Below are positions 10,937-22,213 of a stretch of DNA of 64,000 nucleotides, in pieces. Source of the DNA: Xenopus tropicalis (Eukaryota > Chordata > Amphibia > Anura > Pipidae). The first letter of the stretch is position 1. Each line of letters starts with the position of its first letter. A model generated the notes under the pieces. That model saw only the letters and a list, made by a program, of their open reading frames with translations. It was not told where the DNA came from and searched no databases. The position numbers and the translations under genes are program-made. The stretch lies in contig NC_030677.2 in the NCBI RefSeq assembly GCF_000004195.4, positions 62,316,222 through 62,380,221 of the forward strand, read 5' to 3'.

Positions 10937-11307
10937 TAACGGGTTTACAAGCGCTGCGCTCGCTTTTAAAGCAGCGCAGCGCTTGTAAAGCCTGCACAAC
11001 CCCCTAGGCAACGAGCAAGTAAGGTCATACTTACAGATCCGGTCCCCCAGCGCCGCCGATCCGGGTCCTCAGCCAATGACAGCAGTGGACACGCATTGAT
11101 GACGTGTCCACTGCTGTCCCTTTAATTGTCGCCGCCCCCGCCGTCGCCTCTTCACTCTGCTGCCACGTGAGACTGCTGGAGCCCCCCTGCTGCCTTCCTG
11201 CTGCCTTCCTGCCAGATTGGTCGCCCTGATCGCCTGCCTGCATTGTGTAAGCTGAACTACAACTCTCTAACCACTGTTTATTTTGCTTATTTCAATCTCA
11301 ACTGTCT

Positions 11308-11500
11308 AAAATTTTTTTTTTTTTTTTTTCCATTTCTTCTTCTATCTTTGTCATTATTACACTTTTGTACACATACACACTTATTTACAACTTTCCCAAG
11401 CACACACAGACACTTACACACACATTTACACTTACACTTTTTTTTTTTTTTCTTTCTTTCTTTTCTTTTCTTGCTTTCTCTGGCAGTCTTTTTTTTTTAC
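11308..11500. repeat. T-rich and CA-rich simple sequence
   Basis: Runs of T at 11311-11329, 11439-11450 and 11490-11499 flank an ACACAC-type patch at 11370-11435. The plus-strand ORF here is low-complexity and is not a gene. Confidence 0.8.
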
Positions 11501-11647
11501 TAAAACTTTATTTCTGATCTTGCTCTATAATTATCTGATTTATTTGGTTGCATTTTAGTGTTTTTTTTGCATTTTCATAATTGATTTCTGTTTTTGAATT
11601 ATTCTATTGCACTATAACTTTTGTATTGCTATTGGGTGCTGAATTTG

Positions 11648-11868
11648 CAGTGACATTGGTGGATCCAGGGCTCTGACCACCGATTTCATTGCAATAATTG
11701 TTCTTCTGTTGGTTTGAGCGGTTTTTATTTGAATTTACTGATTTTATGGTGTTTTATCTTTGCATTGTTCTTTATTGTGTATTTAGTGCCCCAAAAAGGT
11801 TGCTTTTGCAGTGACATTGGTGGATCCAGGGCTCTGACCACCGATTTCATTGCAATTATTGTTCTTTG
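11648..11868. repeat. 161-bp spaced duplication
   Basis: A block starting CAGTGACATTGGTGGATCC occurs at 11648 and again at 11809. About 50 bp of each copy is nearly identical and the sequence between the copies is looser. Inside each copy GGTGG...ACCACC forms a small inverted repeat. Confidence 0.8.
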
Positions 11869-11990
11869 ATTGCTTTTAGTGGTTTTATTCCATTTTAACT
11901 TCATTTGATTTCAGTTGTTCTAGAAAGGTCCAGAGGTGCTAAGATTGTTCTGGTAGTTTCTATTGCCAAGGGTTAGGCTGATGCCACACA

Positions 11991-12053
11991 TGGCGTAGGG
12001 CTGATTTTTTCAGCAAGTGGAAAAACGCTTGCCGAAAATTCAGCCCTACGCCT
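11991..12053. repeat. Hairpin, first of two
   Basis: GGCGTAGGGCTGATTTTT (about 11991-12008) faces AAAATTCAGCCCTACGCC (about 12036-12053). The preceding sequence GGCTGATGCCACACATGG resembles the start of a known type of frog MITE, so this zone may be a separate nested MITE. Confidence 0.7.
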
Positions 12054-12062
12054 GCTACTTGT

Positions 12063-12216
12063 GCCTGCACCCGAATGAATGGAATACGCTCGGGTGCAGG
12101 CACATGTAGCCGATATACGCATGAAAACGCGAGACTTTGCATTCTCACGCGTTTTCATGCGTATATCGGCTACATGTGCCTGCACCCGAGCGTATTCCAT
12201 TCATTCGGGTGCAGGC
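12063..12216. repeat. Long palindrome, 69-bp arms
   Basis: The left arm at 12063-12131 and the right arm at 12148-12216 appear to be perfect reverse complements, with a 16-bp centre. The arms begin GCCTGCACCCGAATGAATGG and contain GCCGATATACGCATG. Shadow ORFs read the same peptide on both strands because of the symmetry. Confidence 0.9.
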
Positions 12217-12239
12217 AAAAAAAAAAGGGGTGCATAGAG

Positions 12240-15200
12240 TGCAGCCCCAATATTATGCATTTTCAGGTTTGGCGGCCATGTACTTATGTGCACCCATACA
12301 TATGGGGTATCGTTTTATTCAGGGGAACTTGCAGATTTATGGTTAGTAAGTTTTTGGTAGTTGCCATGGAGATTTTGGGGAGAAATCTAGGTTTGTATCT
12401 GGTTTTTCCTTGATTTCTGACCAAAGCGTGACTTCTGCAAGGGACTGCGGCCACAATTTTCCATGTAGAAAGAGAAGAGTGGTGTCTTTGAATAGCTGAA
12501 GCTGTGCACTTTTCATAAATATATAGTTTGCGGGGGTTATTTCACAGGTAGGGGGGTGTTTAGACTAAATAACTGCAGGTAGAGCACATAGAGCACAGAC
12601 CCCCCTTATGCATTGCCCCTGTTTGGGGGCATTTGGTGGCCACGTTTTTATGTGCACCCATACATATGGGGTATCGTTTTATTCAGGGGAACTTGCAAAT
12701 TGAGGTTTAGTAAGTTTTTGGTAGTTGCCATGGAGATTTTGGGGAGAAATCTAGGTTTGTATCTGGTTTTTCCTTGATTTCTGACCAAAATCTAGGTTTG
12801 TATCTGGTTTTTCCTTGATTTCTGACCAAAGCGCTGACTTCTGCAAGGGACTGCGGCCACAATTTTCCATGTAGAAAGAGAAGAGTGGCGTCTCTGAATA
12901 GCTGAAGGTGTGCACTTTTCGTAAATATATAGATTGTGGGGGTTATTTCACAGGTAGGGGGGGTTAACACTGAAAAACTGCAGGTAGTGCACATAGAGCG
13001 CAGCCCCCAAAATTTCAACTGAAATTGCCCTTATGCATTGCCCCTGTTTTGGGGCATTTGGTGGCCACGTCTTTATGTGCACCCATACATATGGGGTATC
13101 GTTTTATTCAGGGGAACTTGCAAATTGAGGTTTAGTAAGTTTTTGGTAGTTGCCATGGAGATTTTGGGGAGAAATCTAGGTTTTTTATCTGGTTTTTCCT
13201 TGATTTCTGACCAATGCGCTGACTTCTGCAAGGGACTGCGGCCACAATTTTCCATGTAGAAAGAGAAGAGTGGTGTCTCTGAATAGCTGAAGGTGTGCAC
13301 TTTTCGTAAATATATGATTGTGGGGGTTATTTCACAGGTAGGGGGGGTTAACACTGAAAAACTGCAGGTAGAGCAAAGCCCCCCCTTATGCATTGCCCCT
13401 GTTTGGGGGCATTTGGTGGCCACGTCTTTATGTGCACCCATACATATGGGGTATCGTTTTATTCAGGGGAACTTGCAAATTGAGGTTTAGTAAGTTTTTG
13501 GTAGTTGCCATGGAGATTTTGGGGAGAAATCTAGGTTTTTTATCTGGTTTTTCCTTGATTTCTGACCAAAATCTAGGTTTGTATCTGGTTTTTCCTTGAT
13601 TTCTGACCAAAGCGCTGACTTCTGCAAGGGACTGCGGCCACAATTTTCCATGTAGAAAGAGAAGAGTGGTGTCTCTTAATAGCTGAAGGTGTGCACTTTT
13701 CATAAATATATAGATTGTGGGGGTTATTTCACAGGTAGGGGGGGTTAACACTGAAAAACTGCAGGTAGTGCACATAGAGCGCAGCCCCCAAAATTTCAAC
13801 TGAAATTGCCCTTATGCATTGCCCCTGTTTTGGGGCATTTGGTGGCCACGTCTTTATGTGCACCCATACATATGGGGTATCGTTTTATTCAGGGGAACTT
13901 GCAGATTAATGGTTAGTAAGTTTTTGGTAGTTGCCATGGAGATTTTGGGGAGAAATCTAGGTTTGTATCTGGTTTTTCCTTGATTTCTGACCAAAGCGCT
14001 GACTTCTGCAAGGGACTGTGGCCACAATTTTCCATGTAGAAAGAGAAGAGTGGTGTCTCTGAATAGCTGAAGGTGTGCACTTTTTGGAAATATATAGTTT
14101 GTGGGGGTTATTTCACAGGTATGGGGGTGTTTAGACTAAATAACTGCAGGTAGAGCACAGCCCCCCCCTTATGCATTGCCCCTGTTTGGGGGCATTTGGT
14201 GGACACGTCTTTATGTGCACCCATACATATGGGGTATCGTTTTATTCAGGGGAACTTGCAAATTGAGGTTTAGTAAGTTTTTGGTAGTTGCCATGGAGAT
14301 TTTGGGGAGAAATCTAGGTTTTTTATCTGGTTTTTCCTTGATTTCTGACCAAAATCTAGGTTTGTATCTGGTTTTTCCTTAATTTCTGACCAAAGCACTG
14401 ACTTCTGCAAGGGACTGCGGCCACAATTTTCCATGTAGAAAGAGAAGAGTGGTGTCTCTGAATAGCTGAAGTTGTCTTTTTTTAATCAATATACAGTTTA
14501 TATGGTTTTTTTCACAGGTAAGGGGCAATTTTGTCTGAAAAGCTTTGAGATGTGCACATAAATTGCAGCCCCATTATTATGGATTGCCCCTGTTTTGGGG
14601 CATTTGGTGGCCACGTCTTTATGTGTACCCATACATATGGGGTATCGTTTTATTCAGGGGAACTTGCAGATTGATGTTTAGTAAGTTTTTGGTAGTTGCC
14701 ATGGAGATTTTGGGGAGAAATCTAGGTTTGTATCTGGTTTTTCCTTGATTTCTGACCGATGCGCTTACTTCTGCAAGGGACTGCGGCCACAATTTTCCAT
14801 GTAGAAAGAGGAGAGTGGTGTCTCTGAATAGCTGAAGGTGTGCACTTTTCAGAAATATATAGTTTGTGGGGGTTATTTTACAGGTAGGGGGGGTTAACAC
14901 TGAAAAACTGCAGGAAGGGCACATAGAGCGCAGCCCCCAAAATTTCAACTGAAATTGCCCTTATGCATTGCCCCTGTTTTGGGGCATTTGGTGGCCACGT
15001 CTTTATGTGTACCCATACATATGGGGTATCGTTTTATTCAGGGGAACTTGCAGATTGATGTTTAGTAAGTTTTTGGTAGTTGCCATGGAGATTTTGGGGA
15101 GAAATCTAGGTTTGTATCTGGTTTTTCCTTGATTTCTGACCAATGCGCTGACTTCTGCAAGGGACTGTGGCCACAATTTTCCATGTAGAAAGAGAAGAGT

Positions 15201-16950
15201 GGTGTCTCTGAATAGCTGAAGGTGTGCACTTTTTGGAAATATATAGTTTGCGGGGGTTATTTTACAGGTAGGGGGGGTTAACACTGAAAAACTGCAGGAA
15301 GTGCACATAGAGCGCAGCCCCCAAAAATTCAACTGAAATTGCCCTTATGCATTGCCCCTGTTTTGGGGCATTTGGTGGCCACGTCTTTATGTGTACCCAT
15401 ACATATGGGGTATCGTTTTATTCAGGGGAACTTGCAGATTGATGTTTAGTAAGTTTTTGGTAGTTGCCATGGAGATTTTGGGGAGAAATCTAGGTTTGTG
15501 TCTGTTTTTTCCTTGATTTCTGACCAATGCGCTGACTTCTGCAAGGGACTGCGGCCACAATTTTCCATGTAGAAAGAGGAGAGTGGTGTCTCTGAATAGC
15601 TGAAGGTGTGCACTTTTCAGAAATATATAGTTTGTGGGGGTTATTTTACAGGTAGGGGGGGTTAACACTGAAAAACTGCAGGAAGTGCACATAGAGCGCA
15701 GCCCCCAAAATTTCAACTGAAATTGCCCTTATGCATTGCCCCTGTTTTGGGGCATTTGGTGGCCACGTCTTTATGTGTACCCATACATATGGGGTATCGT
15801 TTTATTCAGGGGAACTTGCAGATTGATGTTTAGTAAGTTTTTGGTAGTTGCCATGGAGATTTTGGGGAGAAATCTAGGTTTGTATCTGGTTTTTCCTTGA
15901 TTTCTGACCAATGCGCTGACTTCTGCAAGGGACTGCGGCCACAATTTTCCATGTAGAAAGAGGAGAGTGGTGTCTCTGAATAGCTGAAGGTGTACACTTT
16001 TCAGAAATATATAGTTTGTGGGGGTTATTTTACAGGTAGGGGGGGTTAACACTGAAAAACTGCAGGAAGTGCACATAGAGCGCAGCCCCCAAAATTTCAA
16101 CTGAAATTGCCCTTATGCATTGCCCCTGTTTTGGGGCATTTGGTGGCCACGTCTTTATGTGTACCCATACATATGGGGTATCGTTTTATTCAGGGGAACT
16201 TGCAGATTGATGTTTAGTAAGTTTTTGGTAGTTGCCATGGAGATTTTGGGGAGAAATCTAGGTTTGTATCTGTTTTTTCCTTGATTTCTGACCAATGCGC
16301 TGACTTCTGCAAGGGACTGCGGCCACAATTTTCCATGTAGAAAGAGGAGAGTGGTGTCTCTGAATAGCTGAAGGTGTGCACTTTTCAGAAATATATAGTT
16401 TGTGGGGGTTATTTTACAGGTAGGGGGGGTTAACACTGAAAAACTGCAGGAAGTGCACATAGAGCGCAGCCCCCAAAATTTCAACTGAAATTGCCCTTAT
16501 GCATTGCCCCTGTTTTGGGGCATTTGGTGGCCACGTCTTTATGTGTACCCATACATATGGGGTATCGTTTTATTCAGGGGAACTTGCAGATTGATGTTTA
16601 GTAAGTTTTTGGTAGTTGCCATGGAGATTTTGGGGAGAAATCTAGGTTTTTTATCAGTTTTTTCCTCGATTTCGGACCAAAGCGCTGACTTCTGCAAGGG
16701 ACTGCGGCCACAATTTTCTATGTACAAAGAGAAGAGTGGTGTCTCTGAATAGCTGAAGGTGTGCACTTTTCAGAAATATATAGTTTGTGGGGGTTATTTC
16801 ACAAGTAGGGGGGGTTAACACTGAAAAACTGCAGGTAGTGCACATAGAGCACAGCACCCACATTTTTAGCTGTAAATGCCCTTGTGCATTGCCCCTGCTT
16901 TGGAGTGTTTGGTGCCCATGTCTTTATGTGCACCCATACATATGGGGCAT
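12240..16950. repeat. Tandem array, 13 copies of a unit of about 384 bp
   Basis: I tracked the phrase CATACATATGGGG. It starts at 12295, 12659, 13084, 13439, 13865, 14222, 14630, 15014, 15398, 15782, 16166, 16550 and 16935. The spacings are 364, 425, 355, 426, 357, 408, 384, 384, 384, 384, 384 and 385. Long units carry an extra copy of a block containing AAATCTAGGTTTGTATCTGG (seen near 12787, 13568 and 14352). Units from 14630 to 16550 are nearly identical in sequence and length. The recurring minus-strand frames of about 109 codons exist because 384 is divisible by 3. I do not treat them as genes. Confidence 0.95.
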
Positions 16951-17687
16951 CATTTTATTCAGTAGAAATTTGTCTTTCAAATTTGCCTTTGTTAGAAAAT
17001 TTTTATGAGATTTTTTTTTGTCAAATCCACATTTGATCATGCGTCCAAGTTTACGTTTTAGAAAAAAAAAAAAATGTCAAAAAAACTTCCAAATTTCACA
17101 ATGCACTGACAAAAGGTATTTGGCTTTTGAGTGAAAACTACATTGCACCTAGAAACCTGAAGGTCTGTAGTTTCTAAAGATACCAAACATGAGGGGATAT
17201 TTTAGATTTACATATAAGTTATGCTGCATCAACTGTTACAAGCGCTTTTCCGCTTTGTTCTGGTGTGATATTGTACAAAGTATTTCTTTAGTTTGGGGGT
17301 TACTTCTGGACAGGAACTGTGGGGTACCACCACATATTTGGTATCGTTGGACTTGGGAGTATCAGGGCTTTTACAAACAACAAAAAAAAGTGTGTAAAAT
17401 TAACTTTTCTATGGAAAAAAAACTCAAAATATACAGAAATTTTTCATAATTTTTTTTTTTTTTTACATAATTCACCCAAAATACACATCATATCTCCAGA
17501 AAAGTTATAAAATTTGGTATGTATGTCGAAGCCCAATTAGTGACGAAAAAAACGATATATAATTTCCCTAGTTTCATGGAGGTTTTCCTACCAAAAAACA
17601 TTGTTAAAGCGAATGAGTACAAAATGCTTAAAAAACGTCTGGCACTGGGGGGAACCGAAATGACGAATTCAGCTGGCACTTAAAGGG
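16951..17687. other. Unique right arm of the 6.8-kb element
   Basis: AT-rich sequence with A-runs near 17061 and T-runs near 17450. It ends in GGCACTTAAAGGG at the TTAA boundary. No transposase or other coding signal was seen. Confidence 0.55.
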
Positions 17688-17691
17688 TTAA

Positions 17692-18494
17692 AAAAATGGG
17701 TGTTGGTTAATGGGCAGTCTTCTCCTTTACAAGCCGCAAGCAGGGGAGGATTAAGCCTGTGGAACCATGCTGTGGTCCTGGCAATCTCTCTCTATAAAAG
17801 CTGAAGGCATGGGGGTGGACTAAACCCTCTGACTCAAACCAGCCCTCAGGTCAAGAAAAGCAACAGTGCACGGGAGTGCCAGCCTTTGAAAAATATGACT
17901 AGAGGTAAATAGATAGGACCACCATACGGGGTTTACCTTGACATGGTATGGTGGCTTACCAATCTTATGATCACAATTTTGTAACTAAAAACCCCTGTTT
18001 ATCATGAATACATGCACTAGCATAGACAATTTACTTATGAAACAGGTGACCAGGAAATGTGCATTGATCAATCTCCCTCTCTTTTTGTATGCTTGCAGTT
18101 AATTTGGCCAGATGAGTACTGTATTTGTATGCTCTATTTAGTCTTGGAGTGCTCCCACAACCCCTTTTTGTGCATCAAATGATTTGTAGGGGGGAAGGGA
18201 TTTATCCTTCTCTTTCTGTTGTTAGGAAGCAGCTTTAGGGCTGATTCTAAAGAGGTATGGGTTGGAGCAATTGTTCACCATCCAGGTATAGACATGCACT
18301 GTGCAATATGAGGTATGAAATGTAGAGGCCAGACATTTTAGTTGTGGAAATGCTGGGAGCCTAAAGTAAGAGGCCTCTTGGAAATAAAGACACTTAAATA
18401 AACAAGGGGGTTGGTTACGGTGAGAGCTGTGAAGTTGTAGCAGCTGCACGTAAGGTGAACCCAAATTGCAGGGCAGAATATGGATACCTGAATA
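17692..18494. other. Flank with TATA-like box and second 54-bp direct repeat
   Basis: A CTATAAAAGC box lies near 17792-17801. The 54-bp block at 18121-18174 repeats 10691-10744. This could be part of an older dispersed repeat, possibly an LTR, but no boundaries are visible. Confidence 0.35.
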
Positions 18495-18840
18495 GGCTTC
18501 TATCTATAATGACTTCTTTTGACATTGGGCCTGGTCCTCAGCAACTCAAGTGCTTCCAGGTATTATTGCACCAGAATCCAGGGACTCCCACAGGGGCCCA
18601 TGTGGGAGACAAATTTAAGGCAAACTCATAAACTGGAACAGGCCCGGGGATAAGAAATTAGCACAAATGATAGAACCGGGGATAAGAAATCAGCACAAAT
18701 GACAGGGCCGGGGGAGTAGAAATCGGGAACCAGGAAGCACAGCAATTAGGATTCCGAGCACCCAGGAACAGGCAACCTTGACCTGCAACTAGCAGTGAGC
18801 GTGTTCAGATATGGCGATTATATAGACCGGCTGATCCAGG
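18495..18840. repeat. Possible antisense LTR fragment with 32-bp tandem repeat
   Basis: A 32-bp unit containing CCGGGGATAAGAAAT begins at 18644, 18676 and, degenerate, 18708. The surrounding AGG/ACAGG-rich style resembles the reverse complement of the solo LTR at 5468, but I found no shared long block. This is tentative. Confidence 0.4.
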
Positions 18841-18859
18841 TTAGTTACATGCACTAACA

Positions 18860-19130
18860 GATATATTAGATAGTTTTAAGAAAGGGATACTTTTTCAAAA
18901 AGTAAAAAACATAGGGTTACTGACATAAACTCTTATTACAAAGCTGATCCACAGTCTATTCTGAATTTTTTCTTGAAGTCAGGAAGGATAATTTTGCATA
19001 TTAGAGAGGATTCAAGCAGGGTTTTTTACCTTCCTCTGACTCAACTAGTAGTTAGACACGGACTCAAATGTTGCACTTGATGGATGTGAGTCCTCATCTA
19101 CATTCATACTATGTTCTTTTTGTTATGTTA
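18860..19130 (+). mobile_element. Degenerate LINE/SINE 3'-end repeat
   Basis: GGATTCAAGCAGGGTTTTTT and CAACTAGTAGTTAGAC, followed by CTTGATGGATGTGAGTC, parallel the copy at 28026-28142. The end is CATACTATGTTCTTTTTG. Confidence 0.5.
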
Positions 19131-19886
19131 AAAAATGCATAACATTATTTAAAATAAATTCAGCTACTGCTAAATAAACTGGAAAATGGATTTCCACAAT
19201 TTTTGTCTCACTGTTATAGAACTTGGTTATTCCATTCAAACTTAACATATTTTTCCCGATCTGAAAAAGATGACATTGACAAAATGATTGACACGTAACA
19301 TCATAATTACTAACTCAATTTGATCTTAAATGAAAATTATACCATTGCATTCCATTTTAGCGAGGCTAAAAAAGTATCAAAAAAATGAAAATAGTGGATT
19401 TGCTTGACTATTTTATACACCCCCCGCCCCACTGAATTCTTTAGGATCTCAGCAGGTCCTTTATTTGAATTTAGCTATCCTTTATTTGAAATTTTTCTAC
19501 ATGAATAAATCCTGAAAACGTGAGTTTTACAATATTTACGATATTCGAGAATTATCCACGAATCACAGATAAACTAATTTTAATAAACTTTTGGAAAGAA
19601 TAAATCAAGCACTTTTCTGTAGTGATGTATGAGCTTTCTACATCTCTTTACTGACAGTCCTGATAACTCTTCTTTTGCAAACTGCTCCACTTCTCCCAAA
19701 TTTAATGGATTCATTTTCCCAACTGAAGTTTATCAATTTGTGAGGAGAGAACTTTCTTGCTAACTCCGGTCCAGTTCCAGAAGCAGCAGCAACCCCAAAA
19801 TATTTGAAGGTCTCTTCCTTCTATGCTTGACTGCAGAGACATAACTCTTTTATGTGAGGCCTTCATTTATTTCTGCCAAAATAAAA
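19131..19886. other. Unassigned AT-rich stretch
   Basis: No gene. A patch near 19510-19575 (CGTGAGTTTTAC, ATTATCCACGAATC) looks like eroded Harbinger-like MITE sequence but is too short to call. Confidence 0.3.
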
Positions 19887-19887
19887 T

Positions 19888-20170
19888 GGGGCACATTTAT
19901 GTTCCCTCAAGAATCATGGTTGGACAAAACAAAGACAGAAAATAGAAAGGATTTCAAAAGTTATTCATGCAATTGATTGATTTTTTTCCCCCAATCCTGA
20001 ATGCTGAAAAAATGCACATTTTCCCACCACAAACTGTTACCCCCACCCAAAAAAAAATCTAAAACCTGGTGAGCTTTTTATTTTTTAAAAATATCCACTA
20101 GTTGAAAAAAATGCATTTTTTTTTTTGCTTTCATTTTTCCCAACCACAATCCTTGAGGGATCAGAAATAT
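19888..20170. mobile_element. Foldback Harbinger-like MITE (GGGGCACATTTAT)
   Basis: The left arm, GGGGCACATTTATGTTCCCTC then AAGAATCATGGTTGG, faces the right arm CCAACCACAATCCTTGAGGGA. The centre is A/T-run rich. The right terminal GGGGC block is not clearly present. Confidence 0.55.
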
Positions 20171-20175
20171 GTTTT

Positions 20176-20672
20176 ATCTTATTTCCTAGAAGCCACAGTA
20201 TGAAAGGTAGCAGAGCACAGAGTCCTACTTTGCATCGTATATAAGTTCAGCTGTATGCAGCAGGGCTCTGAAAATTCATGCAGACCTTCCCTGTGATGAC
20301 AGATTTTCAACTCCTGGACGATCATGCATTCAAAATAATGATTGAGTCACTGCATTATTTTGTGGTAGGTATCAGCTGCCAGTATTTGTTGCCCAGGCAG
20401 AGAATCAATGTGCATGTGCATCTTTAGCAGTGTATTGCAAATGGATTCTCAATAATGTTCTTGAAGGCAAAACATGACAGAGCACTGACAGTATAACTAC
20501 TGTTACAGAAAGGTGCCTTTCAACCATGGGAGCTCAACAGTAGTTTCTCATAGCTCTCTTGTTCAGTATTAACTTCCTTACAGAAATACATTTCGTTTGA
20601 TGGTGACCCTTAGAGAAGGTTTTTCTGTTTTTCTCTACAACTTCAACTATTAGGCAGTCATAATGGATAAAA
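20176..20672. other. Unique, higher-complexity stretch upstream of the LTR element
   Basis: No repeat or gene was recognised. Sequence from about 20216 to 20500 is balanced in composition and free of repeats, unlike its surroundings. It is a weak candidate for conserved non-coding DNA. Confidence 0.3.
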
Positions 20673-20677
20673 CTGTA

Positions 20678-21651
20678 TGTAGCCCACTTTATGATTAGAT
20701 GTGGCACTACCTGCTGACATGTCACTATACTTGGCGCTTTCAGGAGTCCTGAGCCCCGCTTACTTTGGGGGAACAGCTATGTTTATACTTTGGCGTGCCT
20801 CCACCCAGGATAGGGATAGACTGAACCATAACTCCCCTCCTGAGACCTTGATACTGTACTTCTGTGTGGGGACTCCCAGCACTCCTGGCACCTTGCCCCC
20901 TCCCTGGGGTAGTTGCTTACCAGGCAGGTGGATCCTCCAGATATGCAGAGACAGGACACTGGATGGATGTTTAACCAGCGGAACTTATTTATTGTCACAG
21001 ATGTACCAGACAGGCAGGTTACACACAGGAGCAATGAGACAGTCAGGGTATACTCCCTCTTCCTTAAGAGACCCTCTCTCCACGAGATATTAGCAGTACT
21101 ACACGCCAGATGATTCCCTTTAGGGGTTCCCTCCGGTACTTCTCGCCAGAAGCCCCTCTCTAGGGCACTTCCCGGTACTTCTCGCCAAGCGGACACCCCC
21201 TCAGCAGATCTCACCCCGGTACTTCCACTTAGATACCCCTGGATTAGGCAAATCTCCTATACTTAGCACTTTATACCCTGACTCCAGCTATGAGTGCTGG
21301 TGGATCTTAATCCAGTTAATCCTCCTGTAGGGGCCACGCTGCCCAGCTAGATAACCTGCCTACCACTCCTAGAGCGGTCTATAACAATCACTTACTGTCT
21401 AACTCTGACCTGTTTTTAACCTCTTATCCAAGAGGGGTCCCAGGCTGAAAGACCTGAAGGCACATGGCTGCACAGCCTTATATACTGTGTGCACCCTGTG
21501 GCCTAACTATTGAACTGCAGGGAAGCTAAATCCCTGTTAACCCTTATAGTGCCAACCACCCAAGGTATCCCACTACCAAAGTGTTACCCTCCCTTGGGGT
21601 CTATCCTGGGGGCAACCATCCTAAGGGACCCAAATTTTGGGGAACCCTACA
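20678..21651 (-). repeat. 3' LTR of the minus-strand element
   Basis: Ends on the minus strand are TGTAGGGTTCC and GTGGGCTACA. The AATAAA polyadenylation signal is at 20988-20993 and a TATA box (TATATAAGG) at 21476-21484, both on the minus strand. The spacing implies an R region that ends near 20970. The repeated ORFs inside both LTRs are non-coding shadows. Confidence 0.9.
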
Positions 21652-21661
21652 TTCTCCCCCC
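21652..21661 (-). other. Polypurine tract
   Basis: The minus strand reads GGGGGGAGAA directly before TGTAGGG of the 3' LTR. This is the classic site for plus-strand DNA priming and it fixes the orientation of the element. Confidence 0.85.
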
Positions 21662-22213
21662 ACAAGAAAAATGTCACCTCCCGGCTGACATACCTTTTAC
21701 CACACCATATACATTTTACCCAACATTTCTTATACCAAAATCACTTCTTCCACAGCTCCTCGCGGTGTCTGCGCAGAAACCTGTATTACCTGGGAAGGAA
21801 ACAGTAAACACATTTTTACCTTTTCCACCACCCTCAAAGTCTTGGTATAAGTCCCAGAGAGTCTTTTCCCTGTAAGAAATTGCACACATATACTCAGAAA
21901 TGCACAGGACAATTATCTCTCAAAAACAAAAAGAATTTTATTGAACGGCTCCTCCTGTGCTCCTTCCCCCTCCTCCGTGAGGGAATCCATACCCCCAGGT
22001 GATCAGCACCTCCAGGGGTCTTCCACCAACGGGTGGGCACACTGTAACTTGGGCAGCTCCAGCCGGCAGCTGCAACACCCTCCATGGGTCAGAACTCTGT
22101 GGGGGCAAACCCCTCCAACTGAACAGCAGCTCCCTTTGTTGGGAGAAGTGGCAGGCAGTCCAGGCCTCCACTAAACAGAAATTTAAACACAATCCACCTG
22201 GGGAGAGTCCTCC
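21662..22213 (-). other. Interior downstream of the ORF, no recognised gene
   Basis: About 550 bp between the ORF stop and the polypurine tract, where pol and env would normally sit. Only short frames occur (the longest is about 84 codons) and none is recognisable. An AATAAAATTC-like minus-strand motif lies near 21935-21945. Confidence 0.5.

Larger units (their letters stand above)
10844..17691. mobile_element. 6.84-kb TTAA-flanked element carrying a large tandem array
   Basis: The body at 10848-17687 is flanked by TTAA (10844-10847 and 17688-17691). The left end CCTTTTTAGTGCC matches the reverse complement of the right end (GGCACTTAAAGGG) at 11 of 13 positions. TTAA duplication plus short inverted ends point to a piggyBac/Kolobok-like DNA element. 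It has no transposase-like ORF and is presumably non-autonomous. Its contents in order are: short palindromes at 10861-10935, a GC-rich segment, T/CA-rich simple sequence, a 161-bp duplication, a hairpin zone at 11971-12216, the tandem array at 12240-16950, and a unique right arm at 16951-17687. Confidence 0.7.

Noticed and set aside
14619..16484. Repeated minus-strand ORFs of about 109 codons in the tandem array
   Set aside because: They recur because the unit is 384 bp (a multiple of 3). They lack recognisable domains, the frame breaks in other-length units, and overlapping frames are open as well.
12240..16950. CRISPR-like array
   Set aside because: The units are contiguous long tandem repeats without unique spacers, and the genome context is eukaryotic.
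20783..21214. 143-codon and 130-codon ORFs present twice
   Set aside because: They sit inside the LTRs and are duplicated only because the LTRs are. No domain was recognised.
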